Positions 29,454-43,894 of a stretch of DNA of 64,000 nucleotides are shown piece after piece. Origin of the DNA: Sanderia malayensis (Eukaryota; Cnidaria; Scyphozoa; Semaeostomeae; Pelagiidae). Within the stretch, counting starts at the first letter, position 1; every line of letters starts with the position of its first letter. The position numbers and the translations under genes are program-made. The notes beneath the pieces were generated by a model, which was not told the DNA's origin, ran no database searches, and saw only the letters and a program-made list of their open reading frames with translations. The DNA is taken from NCBI GenBank assembly GCA_013076295.1, contig RQOL01000906.1:6638297-6702296 (forward strand). Reading direction: 5' to 3'.

Positions 29454-31830
29454 TTGATGCTTTCTCACTTTTAATAACTTCCCTTCTTATTTTGACATCT
29501 CAGTATTGATGAATTCACACTTCTAACGACTTCCCACTTCTTCTTGACTTCCCACCTTTTCTTGACTTCCCGCAACTTCTTGACTTCCCATTTTTGATGA
29601 CTTCCCACTTTTTCTTGACTTTCCACTTTTGATGACCTCCCACTTTTTCTTGACTTCCCACTTTTGATGACTTCCCAGTTTTTCTTGAATTCTCACTTTT
29701 GACGACTCCCCACGTTTTCTTGACTTCCCACTCTGGATGACCTCCCACTTTTTCTTGACTTTCCACTTTTGATGACCTCCCACTTTTTCTTGACTTCCCA
29801 CTTTTGATGAGTTCCCACTATTGATGACTTTCCATTTTTGGTGACATCCCACTTTTGATGGCTTCCCTCCTTTGACAACTTCCCACTTTTTCTTGACTTC
29901 CCACCTTTGATGACTTCCCACTTTTTCTTGACTTCCCGCTTTCGATGACATCCCACTTTTTTTTGTCCTGCTAATTTTTCTTGACTTTTGATGACGTCCC
30001 ACGTTTTCTGGACTTCCCACTCTGGATGACCTCCCACTTTTTCTTGACTTTCCACTTTTTCTTGCCTTCCCACTTTTGATGACTTCCCACTTTTGATGAC
30101 TTCCCACTTTGTCTTGACTTCCCACTTTTGTTGACTTCTCACTTTTGATAACTTCCCATGTTATCTTGACTTCTCATTTTTGATGACCTCCCACTTTTGA
30201 TGACCTCCCACATTTTCTTGACTTCCCGCTTTCAGTGACTTCCCACTTTTTCTTGACTTCCCACTTTTGATGAGTTCCCACTATTGATGACTTTCCATTT
30301 TTGGTGACATCCCACTTTTGATAACTTCCCTCTTTTGACGACTTCCCACTTTTTCTTGAATTCCCATCTTTGATGACTTCCCACCTTTTCCTGACATCCC
30401 ACTTTTCTTGACTTCCCACCTTTTCTTGACTTCCCACTTTTGATGACTTCCCACATTTTCCTGAATTCTCATTTTTGACGACGTCCCATTTTTTCTTGAT
30501 TTCCCACTTTTGATGCCTTCTCACTTTTAATAACTTCCCTTGTTATTTTGACATCTCACTGTTGATAAATTCACACTTTTAACGACTTCCCACTTCTTCT
30601 TGACTTCCCACCTTTTCTTGACTTCCCGCAATTTCTTGACTTCCCATTTTTGATGACTTCCCACTTTTTCTTGACTTTCCACTTTTGATGACCTCCCACT
30701 TTTTCTTGACTTCCCACTTTTGATGACTTCCCAGTTTTTCTTGAATTCTCACTTTTGACGACTCCCCACGTTTTCTTGACTTCCCACTCTGGATGACCTC
30801 CCACTTTTTCTTGACTTTCCACTTTTGATGACTTCCCCCTTTTTGTTGACTTCCCACTTTTGATGACTTCCCTCTTTTGACGGCTTCCCACTTTTTCTTG
30901 AATTCCCATCTTTGATAACTTCCCACTATTTCCTGACATCCCATTTTTTCTTGACTTCCCAATTTTTCTTGACTTCCCACTTTTGATGACTTCCCACTTT
31001 TTCTTACATTCTCACTTTTGACGACATCCCATTTTTTCTTGACTTCCCACTTTTGATGCTTTCTCACTTTTAATAACTTCCCTTCTTATTTTGACATCTC
31101 AGTATTGATGAATTCACACTTTTAACGACTTCCCACTTCTTCTTGACTTCCCACCTTTTCTTGACTTCCCGCAATTTCTTGACTTCCCATTTTTGATGAC
31201 TTCCCACTTTTTCTTGACTTTCCACTTTTGATGACCTCCCACTTTTTCTTGACTTCCCACTTTTGATGACTTCCCAGTTTTTCTTGAATTCTCACTTTTA
31301 ACGACTCCCCACGTTTTCTTGACTTCCCACTCTGGATGACCTCCCACTTTTTCTTGACTTTCCACTTTTGATGACCTCCCACTTTTTCTTGACTTCCCAC
31401 TTTTGATGAGTTCCCACTATTGATGACTTTCCATTTTTGGTGACATCCCACTTTTGATGGCTTCCCTCCTTTGACAACTTCCCACTTTTTCTTGACTTCC
31501 CACCTTTGATGACTTCCCACTTTTTCTTGACTTCCCGCTTTCGAAGACATCCCACTTTTTTTTGTCCTGCTAATTTTTCTTGACTTTTGATGACGTCCCA
31601 CGTTTTCTGGACTTCCCACTCTGGATGACCTCCCACTTTTTCTTGACTTTCCACTTTTTCTTGCCTTCCCACTTTTGATGACTTCCCACTTTTGATGACT
31701 TCCCACTTTGTCTTGACTTCCCACTTTTGTTGACTTCTCACTTTTGATAACTTCCCATGTTATCTTGACTTCTCATTTTTGATGACCTCCCACTTTTGAT
31801 GACCTCCCACATTTTCTTGACTTCCCGCTT
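29454..31830. repeat. Block D, copy 1 (2.4 kb)
   Basis: Anchors at 29488, 30544 and 31087 (intervals 1056 and 543). It matches 37.9-40.19 kb at a displacement of 8356 bp: the TGTCCTGCTA landmarks at 29964 and 31563 pair with 38320 and 39919, and both pairs are 1599 bp apart. It carries the rare variant GATAAATTC near 30566, found again near 38924, 42330, 59145 and 62412. Confidence 0.86.
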
Positions 31831-33450
31831 TCAGTGACTTCCCCCTTTTTGTTGACTTCCCACTTTTGATGAGTTCGCACTATTGATGACTTTCCATTTT
31901 TGGTGACATCCCACTTTTGATGACTTCCCTCTTTTGACGGCTTCCCACTTTTTCTTGAATTCCCATCTTTGATAACTTCCCACTATTTCCTGACATCCAA
32001 TTTTTTCTTGACTTCCCAATATTTCTTGACTTCCCACTTTTCATGACTTCCCACTTTTTCTTCAATTCTCACTTTTGACGACATCCCATTTTTTCTTGAC
32101 TTCCCACTTTTGATGCTTTCTCACTTTTAATAACTTCCCTTCTTATTTTGACATCTCAGTAATGATGAATTCACACTTTTAACGACTTCCCACTTCTTCT
32201 TGACTTCCCACCTTTTCTTGACTTCCCGCAATTTCTTGACTTCCCATTTTTGATGACTTCCCACTTTTTCTTGACTTTCCACTTTTGATGACCTCCCACT
32301 TTTTCTTGACTTCCCACTTTTGATGACTTCCCAGTTTTTCTTGAATTCTCACTTTTGACGACTCCCCACGTTTTCTTGACTTGCCTCTTTTGATGACTTC
32401 CCACTTTTTCTTGATTTCCCACTTTTAATGAGTTCCCACTATTGATGACTTCAACCTTTGATGACTTCCCACTTTTGATGACTTCCCACTTTTTCTTGGT
32501 TTTCCGCTTTCGGTGACTTCCCACTTTTGATGCCTTCTCACTTTTAATAACTTCCCTTGCTATTTTGACATCTCACTGTTGATGAATTCACACTTTTAAC
32601 GACTTCCCACTTCTTCTTGACTTCCCACCTTTTCTTGACTTCCCGCAATTTCTTGACTTCCCATTTTTGATGACTTCCCACTTTTTCTTGACGTCCCACT
32701 TTTGATGACTTCCCACTTTTTCTTGATTTCCCACTTTTGATGAGTTCCCACTATTGATGACTTCCACCTTTTCCTGACATCCCACTTTTTCTTGACTTCC
32801 CACTTTTTCTTGACTTCCCACTTTTGATGACTTCCCAATTTTGGTAACTTCCCACTTTTGATGATTTCCTTCTTTTGATGACTGCCCGCCTTCTCTTGAC
32901 TTGCCACTTTTGATGACCTCCCATGTTTTCTTGACTTCCCACTTTTTCTTGAGTTCCCACGTTTTCTTGACCTCCCACTTTTTCTTTTCTTCCCACTTTT
33001 GGTGAGTTCCCACTATTGATGACTTTTCATTTTCGGTGACTTCCCACTTTTTATGACTTCCCAATTTTGAGGACTTCTCACTTTTTTCTGACTTCCCACT
33101 TTTTTTTGACTTCCTGCATTTTCTTGACTTCCCATTTTTGATGATTTCCCACTTTTTCTTGACTTCCCACTTTTTCCTAGCCTCCCTATTTTGATGACTT
33201 CCCTCTTTTCACAACTCCCCATATTTTCTTGACTTCCCGCTTTTGGTGACTTCCCGCTTTTTTGTGACTTCCCACTTTTGATGACTTCCCACTTTTTCTT
33301 GACTTCCCACTTTTTCTTGACTTCCCACTTTTGATGACTTCCCAGTTTTTCTTGAATTCTCACTTTTGACGACTCCCCACGTTTTCTTGACTTCCCACTC
33401 TGGATGACCTCCCACTTTTTCTTGACTTTCCACTTTTGACGACCTCCCAC
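31831..33450. repeat. 2.6-kb-type block, further copy
   Basis: This matches 4.86-6.5 kb at a constant displacement of 26972 bp over more than 1 kb. Anchors at 32144 and 32561 are 417 bp apart, like those at 5172/5589. The marker GATGAGTTCGCAC near 31868 is shared with 4900, 7510 and 53030. Confidence 0.86.
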
Positions 33451-33747
33451 TTTTCTTGACTTCCCACTTTTGATGAGTTCCCACTATCGATGACTTTCCA
33501 TTTTTGGTGACATCCCACTTTTGATGACTTCCCTCTTTTGACGGCTTCCCACTTTTTCTTGAATTCCCATCTTTGATAACTTCCCACTATTTCCTGACAT
33601 CCCATTTTTTCTGGACTTCCCACTTTTTCTTGACTTCCCACTTTTGATGACTTCCCACTTTTTCTTCAATTTTCACTTTTGACGACATCCCACTTTTTCT
33701 TGACTTCCCACTTTTGATGCTTTCTCACTTTTAACAACTTCCCTTCT

Positions 33748-34371
33748 TATTTTGACATCTCACTGTTGTTGAATTCACACTTTTAACGACTTCCCACTTC
33801 TTCTTGACTTCCCACCTTTTCTTGACTTCCCGCAATTTCTTGACTTCCCATTTTTGATGACTTCCCACTTTTTCTTGACGTCCCTCTTTTGATGACTTCC
33901 CATTTTTTCTTGATTTCCCACTTTTAATGAGTTCCCACTATTGATGACTTCCACCTTTGATGACTTCCCACTTTTGATGACTTCCCACTTTTTCTTGGTT
34001 TTCCGCTTTCGGTGACTTCCCACTTTTGATGCCTTCTCACTTTTAATAACTTCCCTTGTTATTTTGACATCTCACTGTTGATGAATTCACACTTTTAACG
34101 ACTTCCCACTTCTTCTTGACTTCCCACCTTTTCTTGACTTCCCGCAATTTCTTGACTTCCCATTTTTGATGACTTCCCACTTTTTCTTGACGTCCCTCTT
34201 TTTATGACTTCCCATTTTTTCTTGCTTTCCCATTTTTAATGAGTTCCCACTATTGATGACTTCCACCTTTGATGACTTCCCACTTTTGATGACTTCCCAC
34301 TTTTTCTTGGTTTTCCGCTTTCGGTGACTTCCCACTTTTGATGCCTTCTCACTTCTAATAACTTCCCTTGT
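33748..34371. repeat. Two perfect-length 312-bp units
   Basis: Anchors at 33748, 34060 and 34372 are exactly 312 bp apart, with monomer order the same as 23689-24312. Confidence 0.88.
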
Positions 34372-34875
34372 TATTTTGACATCTCACTGTTGATGAATTC
34401 ACACTTTTAACGACTTCCCACTTCTTCTTGACTTCCCACCTTTTCTTGACGTCCCACTTTTGATGACTTCCCACTTTTTCTTGATTTCCACTTTTGATGA
34501 GTTCCCACTATTGATGACTTCCACCTTTTCCTGACATCCCACTTTTTCTTGACTTCCCACTTTTGATGACTTCCCACTTTTTCTTGACTTCCCACTTTTG
34601 ATGAGTTCCCACTATTGATGACTTTCCATTTTTGGTGACATCCCACTTTTGATGACTTCCCTCTTTTGACGGCTTCCCACTTTTTCTTGAATTCCCATCT
34701 TTGATAACTTCCCACTATTTCCTGACATCCCATTTTTTCTGGACTTCCCACTTTTTCTTGACTTCCCACTTTTGATGACTTCCCACTTTTTCTTCAATTT
34801 TCACTTTTGACGACATCCCACTTTTTCTTGACTTCCCACTTTTGATGCTTTCTCACTTTTAACAACTTCCCTTCT

Positions 34876-35187
34876 TATTTTGACATCTCACTGTTGTTGA
34901 ATTCACACTTTTAACGACTTCCCACTTCTTCTTGACTTCCCACCTTTTCTTGACTTCCCGCAATTTCTTGACTTCCCATTTTTGATGACTTCCCACTTTT
35001 TCTTGACGTCCCTCTTTTGATGACTTCCCATTTTTTCTTGATTTCCCACTTTTAATGAGTTCCCACTATTGATGACTTCCACCTTTGATGACTTCCCACT
35101 TTTGATGACTTCCCACTTTTTCTTGGTTTTCCGCTTTCGGTGACTTCCCACTTTTGATGCCTTCTCACTTTTAATAACTTCCCTTGT
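34876..35187. repeat. 312-bp higher-order unit
   Basis: Exactly 312 bp between anchors at 34876 and 35188, after a 504-bp interval. Confidence 0.86.
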
Positions 35188-37880
35188 TATTTTGACATCT
35201 CACTGTTGATGAATTCACACTTTTAACGACTTCCCACTTCTTCTTGACTTCCCACCTTTTCTTGACTTCCCGCAATTTCTTGACTTCCCATTTTTGATGA
35301 CTTCCCACTTTTTCTTGACGTCCCTCTTTTGATGACTTCCCATTTTTTCTTGCTTTCCCATTTTTAATGAGTTCCCACTATTGATGACTTCCACTTTTGA
35401 TGAGTTCCCACTATTGATGACTTCCACCTTTTCCTGACATCCCACTTTTTCTTGACTTCCCAGTTTTTCTTGACTTCCCACTTTTGATGACTTCCCACTT
35501 TTGATTACTTCCCACTTTATCCTGACTTCTCACTTTTGATGACTTCCCATTTTGGTTGACATTCCACTTTTTCTTGACTTCCCAATTTTTCATAACCTCC
35601 CTATTTTGATGAATTCACTCTTTTGATGACTCCTCACTTTTTCCTGACCTCCCGTATTCGGTGACTTCCCAATTTTGGTAACTTCCCACTTTTGATGATT
35701 TCCTTCTATTGATGACTACCCGCCTTCTCTTGACTTCTCACTTTTGATGAATTCCCACCTTTTCTTGACTTCCAACTTTTGATGAGTTCCCACTATTGAT
35801 GACGTTCCATTTTTGGTGACTTCTCACTTTTGATGACTTCCCTCTTTTGATGACTTCCAATTTTTTCCTGACATCCCACTTTTTCTTGACTTCCCACTTT
35901 TGGTGAGTTCCCACTATTGATGACTTCTCATTTTCGGTGACTTCCCACTTTTTATGACTTCCCAATTTTGAGGACTTCTCACTTTTTTCTGACTTCCCAC
36001 TTTTTTTTGACTTCCTGCATTTTCTTGACTTCCCATTTTTGATGATTTCCCACTTTTTCTTGACTTCCCACTTTTTCTTGACTTCCCACTTTTGATGACT
36101 TCCCAGTTTTTCTTGAATTCTCACTTTTGACGACTCCCCACGTTTTCTTGACTTCCCACTCTGGATGACCTCCCACTTTTTCTTGACTTTCCACTTTTGA
36201 CGACCTCCCATTTTTTCCTGACTTCCCACTTTTGATGAGTTCCCACTATTGATGACTTTCCATTTTTGGTGACCTCTCACTTTTGATGACTTCCCTCTTT
36301 TGATGACTTCCCATTTTTCCTGACATCCCACTTTTTCTTGACTCCCCACTTTTTCTTGACTTCCCACTTTTGATGACTTCCCACTTTTGATTACTTCCCA
36401 CTTTATCTTGACTTCTCACTTTTGATGACTTCCCATATTGGATGACTTCCCACTTTTTCTTGACCTCCCACTTTTTCTTTACTACCCACTTTTGGTGAGT
36501 TCCCACTATTGATGACTTCCCATTTTTGGTGACTTCCCACTTTTGATGGCTTCCCTCTTTTGACAACTTCCCACTTTTTCTTGACTTCCCACCTTTGATG
36601 ACTTCCCACTTTTTCTTGACTTCCCGCTTTCGATGACATCCCACTTTTTTTTGTCCTGCTAATTTTTCTTGACTTTTGATGATGTCCCACGTTTTCTGGA
36701 CTTCCCACTCTGGATGACCTCCCACTTTTTCTTGACTTTCCACTTTTTCTTGCCTTCCCACTTTTGATGACTTCCCACTTTGTCTTGACTTCCCACTTTT
36801 GTTGACTTCTCACTTTTGATAACTTCCCATGTTATCTTGACTTCTCATTTTTGATGACCTCCCACTTTTGATGACCTCCCACATTTTCTTGACTTCCCGC
36901 TTTCAGCGACTTCCCACTTTTTCTTGACTTCCCACTTTTGATGAGTTCCCACTATTGATGACTTTCCATTTTTGGTGACTTCTCACTTTTGATGACTTCC
37001 CTCTTTTGATGACTTCCCATTTTTTCCTGACATCCCACTTTTTTATGACTTCCCACTTTTTCTTGACTTCCCACTTTTGATGACTTCCCACTTTTGATTA
37101 CTTCCCACTTGATCCTGACTTCTCACTTTTGATGACTTCCCATTTTGGATGACTTTCCACTTTTTCTTGACTTCCCAATTTTTCATAACCTCCCTATTTT
37201 GATGAATTCACTCTTTTGATGACTCCCGACTTTTTCCTGACCTCCCGCTTTCGGTGACTTCCCAATTTTGGTAACTTCCCACTTTTGATGATTTCCTTTT
37301 TTTGATGAATACCCGCCTTCTCTTGACTTCCCACTTTTGATGACCTCCCATGTTTTCTTGACTTCCCACTTTTTCTTGAGTTCCCACGTTTTCTTGACCT
37401 CCCACTTTTTCTTTTCTTCCCAATTTTGGTGAGTTCCCACTATTGATGACTTCTCATTTTCGGTGACTTCCCACTTTTTATGACTTCCCAATTTTGAGGA
37501 CTTCTCACTTTTTTCTGACTTCCCATTTTTTTTTGACTTCCTGCATTTTCTTGACTTCCCATTTTTGATGATTTCCCACTTTTTCTTGACTTCCCACTTT
37601 TTCCTAGCCTCCCTATTTTGATGACTTCCCTCTTTTAACAACTCCCCATATTTTCTTGACTTCCCGCTTTTGGTGACTTCCGCTTTTTTGTGACTTCCCA
37701 TTTTTGATGACTTCCCACTTTTTCTTGACTTTCCACTTTTGATGACCTCCCACTTTTTCTTGACTTCCCACTTTTGATGACTTCCCAGTTTTTCTTGAAT
37801 TCTCACTTTTGACGACTCCCCACGTTTTCTTGACTTCCCACTCTGGATGACCTCCCACTTTTTCTTGACTTTCCACTTTT

Positions 37881-40800
37881 GATGACCTCCCACTTCTTCT
37901 TGACTTCCCACCTTTTCTTGACTTCCCGCAACTTCTTGACTTCCCATTTTTGATGACTTCCCACTTTTTCTTGACTTTCCACTTTTGATGACCTCCCACT
38001 TTTTCTTGACTTCCCACTTTTGATGACTTCCCAGTTTTTCTTGAATTCTCACTTTTGACGACTCCCCACGTTTTCTTGACTTCCCACTCTGGATGACCTC
38101 CCACTTTTCCTTGACTTTCCACTTTTGATGACCTCCCACTTTTTCTTGACTTCCCACTTTTGATGAGTTCCCACTATTGATGACTTTCCATTTTTGGTGA
38201 CATCCCACTTTTGATGGCTTCCCTCCTTTGACAACTTCCCACTTTTTCTTGACTTCCCACCTTTGATGACTTCCCACTTTTTCTTGACTTCCCGCTTTCG
38301 ATGACATCCCACTTTTTTTTGTCCTGCTAATTTTTCTTGACTTTTGATGACGTCCCACGTTTTCTGGACTTCCCACTCTGGATGACCTCCCACTTTTTCT
38401 TGACTTTCCACTTTTTCTTGCCTTCCCACTTTTGATGACTTCCCACTTTTGATGACTTCCCACTTTGTCTTGACTTCCCACTTTTGTTGACTTCTCACTT
38501 TTGATAACTTCCCATGTTATCTTGACTTCTCATTTTTGATGACCTCCCACTTTTGATGACCTCCCACATTTTCTTGACTTCCCGCTTTCAGTGACTTCCC
38601 ACTTTTTCTTGACTTCCCACTTTTGATGAGTTCCCACTATTGATGACTTTCCATTTTTGGTGACATCCCACTTTTGATAACTTCCCTCTTTTGACGACTT
38701 CCCACTTTTTCTTGAATTCCCATCTTTGATGACTTCCCACCTTTTCCTGACATCCCACTTTTCTTGACTTCCCACCTTTTCTTGACTTCCCACTTTTGAT
38801 GACTTCCCACATTTTCTTGAATTCTCATTTTTGACGACGTCCCATTTTTTCTTGATTTCCCACTTTTGATGCCTTCTCACTTTTAATAACTTCCCTTGTT
38901 ATTTTGACATCTCACTGTTGATAAATTCACACTTTTAACGACTTCCCACTTCTTCTTGACTTCCCACCTTTTCTTGACTTCCCGCAATTTCTTGACTTCC
39001 CATTTTTGATGACTTCCCACTTTTTCTTGACTTTCCACTTTTGATGACCTCCCACTTTTTCTTGACTTCCCACTTTTGATGACTTCCCAGTTTTTCTTGA
39101 ATTCTCACTTTTGACGACTCCCCACGTTTTCTTGACTTCCCACTCTGGATGACCTCCCACTTTTTCTTGACTTTCCACTTTTGATGACTTCCCCCTTTTT
39201 GTTGACTTCCCACTTTTGATGACTTCCCTCTTTTGACGGCTTCCCACTTTTTCTTGAATTCCCATCTTTGATAACTTCCCACTATTTCCTGACATCCCAT
39301 TTTTTCTTGACTTCCCAATTTTTCTTGACTTCCCACTTTTGATGACTTCCCACTTTTTCTTACATTCTCACTTTTGACGACATCCCATTTTTTCTTGACT
39401 TCCCACTTTTGATGCTTTCTCACTTTTAATAACTTCCCTTCTTATTTTGACATCTCAGTATTGATGAATTCACACTTTTAACGACTTCCCACTTCTTCTT
39501 GACTTCCCACCTTTTCTTGACTTCCCGCAATTTCTTGACTTCCCATTTTTGATGACTTCCCACTTTTTCTTGACTTTCCACTTTTGATGACCTCCCACTT
39601 TTTCTTGACTTCCCACTTTTGATGACTTCCCAGTTTTTCTTGAATTCTCACTTTTAACGACTCCCCACGTTTTCTTGACTTCCCACTCTGGATGACCTCC
39701 CACTTTTTCTTGACTTTCCACTTTTGATGACCTCCCACTTTTTCTTGACTTCCCACTTTTGATGAGTTCCCACTATTGATGACTTTCCATTTTTGGTGAC
39801 ATCCCACTTTTGATGGCTTCCCTCCTTTGACAACTTCCCACTTTTTCTTGACTTCCCACCTTTGATGACTTCCCACTTTTTCTTGACTTCCCGCTTTCGA
39901 AGACATCCCACTTTTTTTTGTCCTGCTAATTTTTCTTGACTTTTGATGACGTCCCACGTTTTCTGGACTTCCCACTCTGGATGACCTCCCACTTTTTCTT
40001 GACTTTCCACTTTTTCTTGCCTTCCCACTTTTGATGACTTCCCACTTTTGATGACTTCCCACTTTGTCTTGACTTCCCACTTTTGTTGACTTCTCACTTT
40101 TGATAACTTCCCATGTTATCTTGACTTCTCATTTTTGATGACCTCCCACTTTTGATGACCTCCCACATTTTCTTGACTTCCCGCTTTCAGTGACTTCCCA
40201 CTTTTTCTTGACTTCCCACTTTTGATGAGTTCCCACTATTGATGACTTTCCATTTTTGGTGACATCCCACTTTTGATAACTTCCCTCTTTTGACGACTTC
40301 CCACTTTTTCTTGAATTCCCATCTTTGATGACTTCCCACCTTTTCCTGACATCCCACTTTTCTTGACTTCCCACTTTTTCTTGACTCCCCACTTTTGGTG
40401 ACTTCCCACTTTTTCTTGAATTCTCATTTTTGACGACGTCCCACTTTTTCTTGATTTCCCACTTTTGATGCCTTCTCACTTTTAATAACTTCCCTTGTTA
40501 TTTTGACATCTCACTGTTGATGAATTCACACTTTTATCGACTTCCCACTTCTTCTTGACTTCCCACCTTTGATGACTTCCCACTTTTTCTAGATTTGCCA
40601 TTTTTGGTGACTTCCCACTTTTGATGACCTCCCACTTTTGATGAATTCCCACTTTTTCTTGACTTCCCATTTTTGATGAGTTCCCACTATTGATGACTTT
40701 CCATTTTTGGTGACTTCTCACTTTTGATGACTTCGCTCTTTTGATGACTTCCCATTTTTTCCTGACATCCCACTTTTTCTTGACTTCCCACTTTTTCTTG

Positions 40801-43800
40801 ACTTCCCACTTTTGATGACTTCCCACTTTTGATTACTTCCCACTTTATCCTGACTTCTCACTTTTGATGACTCCCATTTTGGATGACTTTCCACTTTTTC
40901 TTGACTTCCCAATTTTTCATAACCTCCCTATTTTGATGAATTCACTCTTTTGATGACTCCCGACTTTTTCCTGACCTCCCGCTTTCGGTGACTTCCCAAT
41001 TTTGGTAACTTCCCACTTTTGATGATTTCCTTTTTTTGATGAATACCCGCCTTCTCTTGACTTCCCACTTTTGATGACCTCCCATGTTTTCTTGACTTCC
41101 CACTTTTTCTTGAGTTTCCACGTTTTCTTGACCTCCCACTTTTTCTTTTCTTCCCAATTTTGGTGAGTTCCCACTATTGATGACTTCTCATTTTCGGTGA
41201 CTTCCCACTTTTTATGACTTCCCAATTTTGAGGACTTCTCACTTTTTTCTGACTTCCCACTTTTTTTTGACTTCCTGCATTTTCTTGACTTCCCATTTTT
41301 GATGATTTCCCACTTTTTCTTGACTTCCCACTTTTTCCTAGCCTCCCTATTTTGATGACTTCCCTCTTTTAACAATTCCCCATATTTTCTTGACTTCCCG
41401 CTTTTGGTGACTTCCGCTTTTTTGTGACTTCCCACTTTTGATGACTTCCCAATTTTTCTTGACTTCCCACTTTTTCCTCACTTCCCACTTTTGATGACTT
41501 CCCAGTTTTTCTTTAATTCTCACTTTTGACGACTCCCCACGTTTTCTTGACTTCCCACTCTGGATGACCTCCCACTTTTTCTTGACTTTCCACTTTTGAT
41601 GACTTCCCCCTTTTTGTTGACTTCCCACTTTTGATGAGTTCCCACTATTGATGACTTTCCATTTTTGGTGACATCCCACTTTTGATGACTTCCCTCTTTT
41701 GACGGCTTCCCACTTTTTCTTGAATTCCCATCTTTGATAACTTCCCACTATTTCCTGACATCCCATTTTTTCTTGACTTCCCACTTTTTCTTGACTTCCC
41801 ACTTTTGATGACTTCCCACTTTTTCTTCAATTCTCACTTTTGACGACATCCCATTTTTGATGACTTCCCACTTTGTCTTGACTTCCCACTTTTGTTGACT
41901 TCTCACTTTTGATAACTTCCCATGTTATCTTGACTTCTCATTTTTGATGACCTCCCACTTTTGATGACCTCCCACATTTTCTTGACTTCCCGCTTTCAAT
42001 GATTCCCACTTTTTCTTGACCTCCCACTTTTGATGAGTTCCCACTATTGATGACTTTCCATTTTTGGTGACATCCCACTTTTGATAACTTCCCTCTTTTG
42101 ACGACTTCCCACTTTTTCTTGAATTCCCATCTTTGATGACTTCCCACCTTTTCCTGACATCCCACTTTTCTTGACTTCCCACCTTTTCTTGACTTCCCAC
42201 TTTTGATGACTTCCCACATTTTCTTGAATTCTCATTTTTGACGACGTCCCATTTTTTCTTGATTTCCCACTTTTGATGCCTTCTCACTTTTAATAACTTC
42301 CCTTGTTATTTTGACATCTCACTGTTGATAAATTCACACTTTTAACGACTTCCCACTTCTTCTTGACTTCCCACCTTTTCTGGACTTCCCGCAATTTCTT
42401 GACTTCCCATTTTTGATGACTTCCCACTTTTTCTTGACTTTCCACTTTTGATGACCTCCCACTTTTTCTTGACTTCCCACTTTTGATGACTTCCCAGTTT
42501 TTCTTGAATTCTCACTTTTGACGACTCCCACGTTTTCTTGTCTTCCCACTCTGGATGACCTCCCACTTTTTCTTGACTTTCCACTTTTGATGACTTCCCC
42601 TTTTTGTTGACTTCCCACTTTTGATGACTTCCCTCTTTTGACGGCTTCCCACTTTTTCTTGAATTCCCATCTTTGATAACTTCCCACTATTTCCTGACAT
42701 CCCATTTTTTCTTGACTTCCCAATTTTTCTTGACTTCCCTCTTTTGATGACTTCCCACTTTTTCTTACATTCTCACTTTTGACGACATCCCATTTTTTCT
42801 TGACTTCCCACTTTTGATGCTTTCTCACTTTTAATAACTTCCCTTCTATTTTGACATCTCAGTATTGATGAATTCACACTTTAACGACTTCCCACTTCTT
42901 CTTGACTTCCCACCTTTTCTTGACTTCCCGCAATTTCTTGACTTCCCATTTTTGATGACTTCCCACTTTTCTTGACTTTCCACTTTTGATGACCTCCCAC
43001 TTTTTCTTGACTTCCCACTTTGATGACTTCCCAGTTTTTCTTGAATTCTCACTTTTAACGACTCCCCACGTTTTCTTGACTTCCCACTCTGGATGACCTC
43101 CCACTTTTTCTTGACTTTCCACTTTGATGACCTCCCACTTTTTCTTGACTTCCCACTTTTGATGAGTTCCCACTATTGATGACTTTCCATTTTTGGTGAC
43201 ATCCCACTTTTGATGGCTTCCCTCCTTTGACAACTTCCCACTTTTTCTTGACTTCCCACCTTTGATGACTTCCCACTTTTTCTTGACTTCCCGCTTTCGA
43301 AGACATCCCACTTTTTTTTGTCCTGCTAATTTTTCTTGACTTTTGATGACGTCCCACGTTTTCTGGACTTCCCACTCTGGATGACCTCCCACTTTTTCTT
43401 GACTTTCCACTTTTTCTTGCCTTCCCACTTTTGATGACTCCCACTTTTGATGACTTCCCACTTTGTCTTGACTTCCCACTTTTGTTGACTTCTCACTTTT
43501 GATAACTTCCCATGTTATCTTGACTTCTCATTTTTGATGACCTCCCACTTTGATGACCTCCCACATTTTCTTGACTTCCCGCTTTCAGTGACTTCCCACT
43601 TTTTCTTGACTTCCCACTTTTGATGAGTTCCCACTATTGATGACTTTCCATTTTGGTGACATCCCACTTTTGATAACTTCCCTCTTTTGACGACTTCCAC
43701 TTTTTCTTGAATTCCCATCTTTGATGACTTCCCACCTTTTCCTGACATCCCACTTTTCTTGACTTCCCACTTTTTCTTGACTTCCCACTTTTGATGACTT

Positions 43801-43894
43801 CCCACTTTTTCTTGAATTCTCATTTTTGACGACGTCCCACTTTTTCTTGATTTCCCACTTTTGATGCCTTCTCACTTTTAATAACTTCCCTTGT
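37881..43894. repeat. 3.4-kb higher-order block, tandem copies
   Basis: Anchors at 38900, 39443, 40499, 42307, 42847 and 43895 give intervals 543, 1056, 1808, 540 and 1048, so the pattern restarts after 3407 bp. TGTCCTGCTA landmarks at 39919 and 43319 are 3400 bp apart and TCTAGA landmarks at 40588 and 43985 are 3397 bp apart, which supports the same period. The same pattern appears at 59122-63986 (intervals 532, 941, 1796, 541, 1054). Confidence 0.85.

Larger units (their letters stand above)
33451..37880. repeat. Large block B, copy 3 (contracted)
   Basis: Anchors: 33748, 34060, 34372, 34876, 35188. Relative to 23401-29453 it lacks 1494 bp, which equals the anchor intervals 874 + 308 + 312. 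It keeps the six monomers deleted at 14044 and 29008 (present here at about 37556-37660). It has lost one 17-bp monomer near 36780 (displacement falls from 8565 to 8548). Confidence 0.86.

Noticed and set aside
37183..38481. 432-codon open frame on the - strand, and the many shorter ones like it
   Set aside because: It is a string of six-residue repeats read from the satellite. Other - strand frames are equally open, starts and stops fall on ordinary monomer variants, and copies differ by frame-breaking 17-bp steps.
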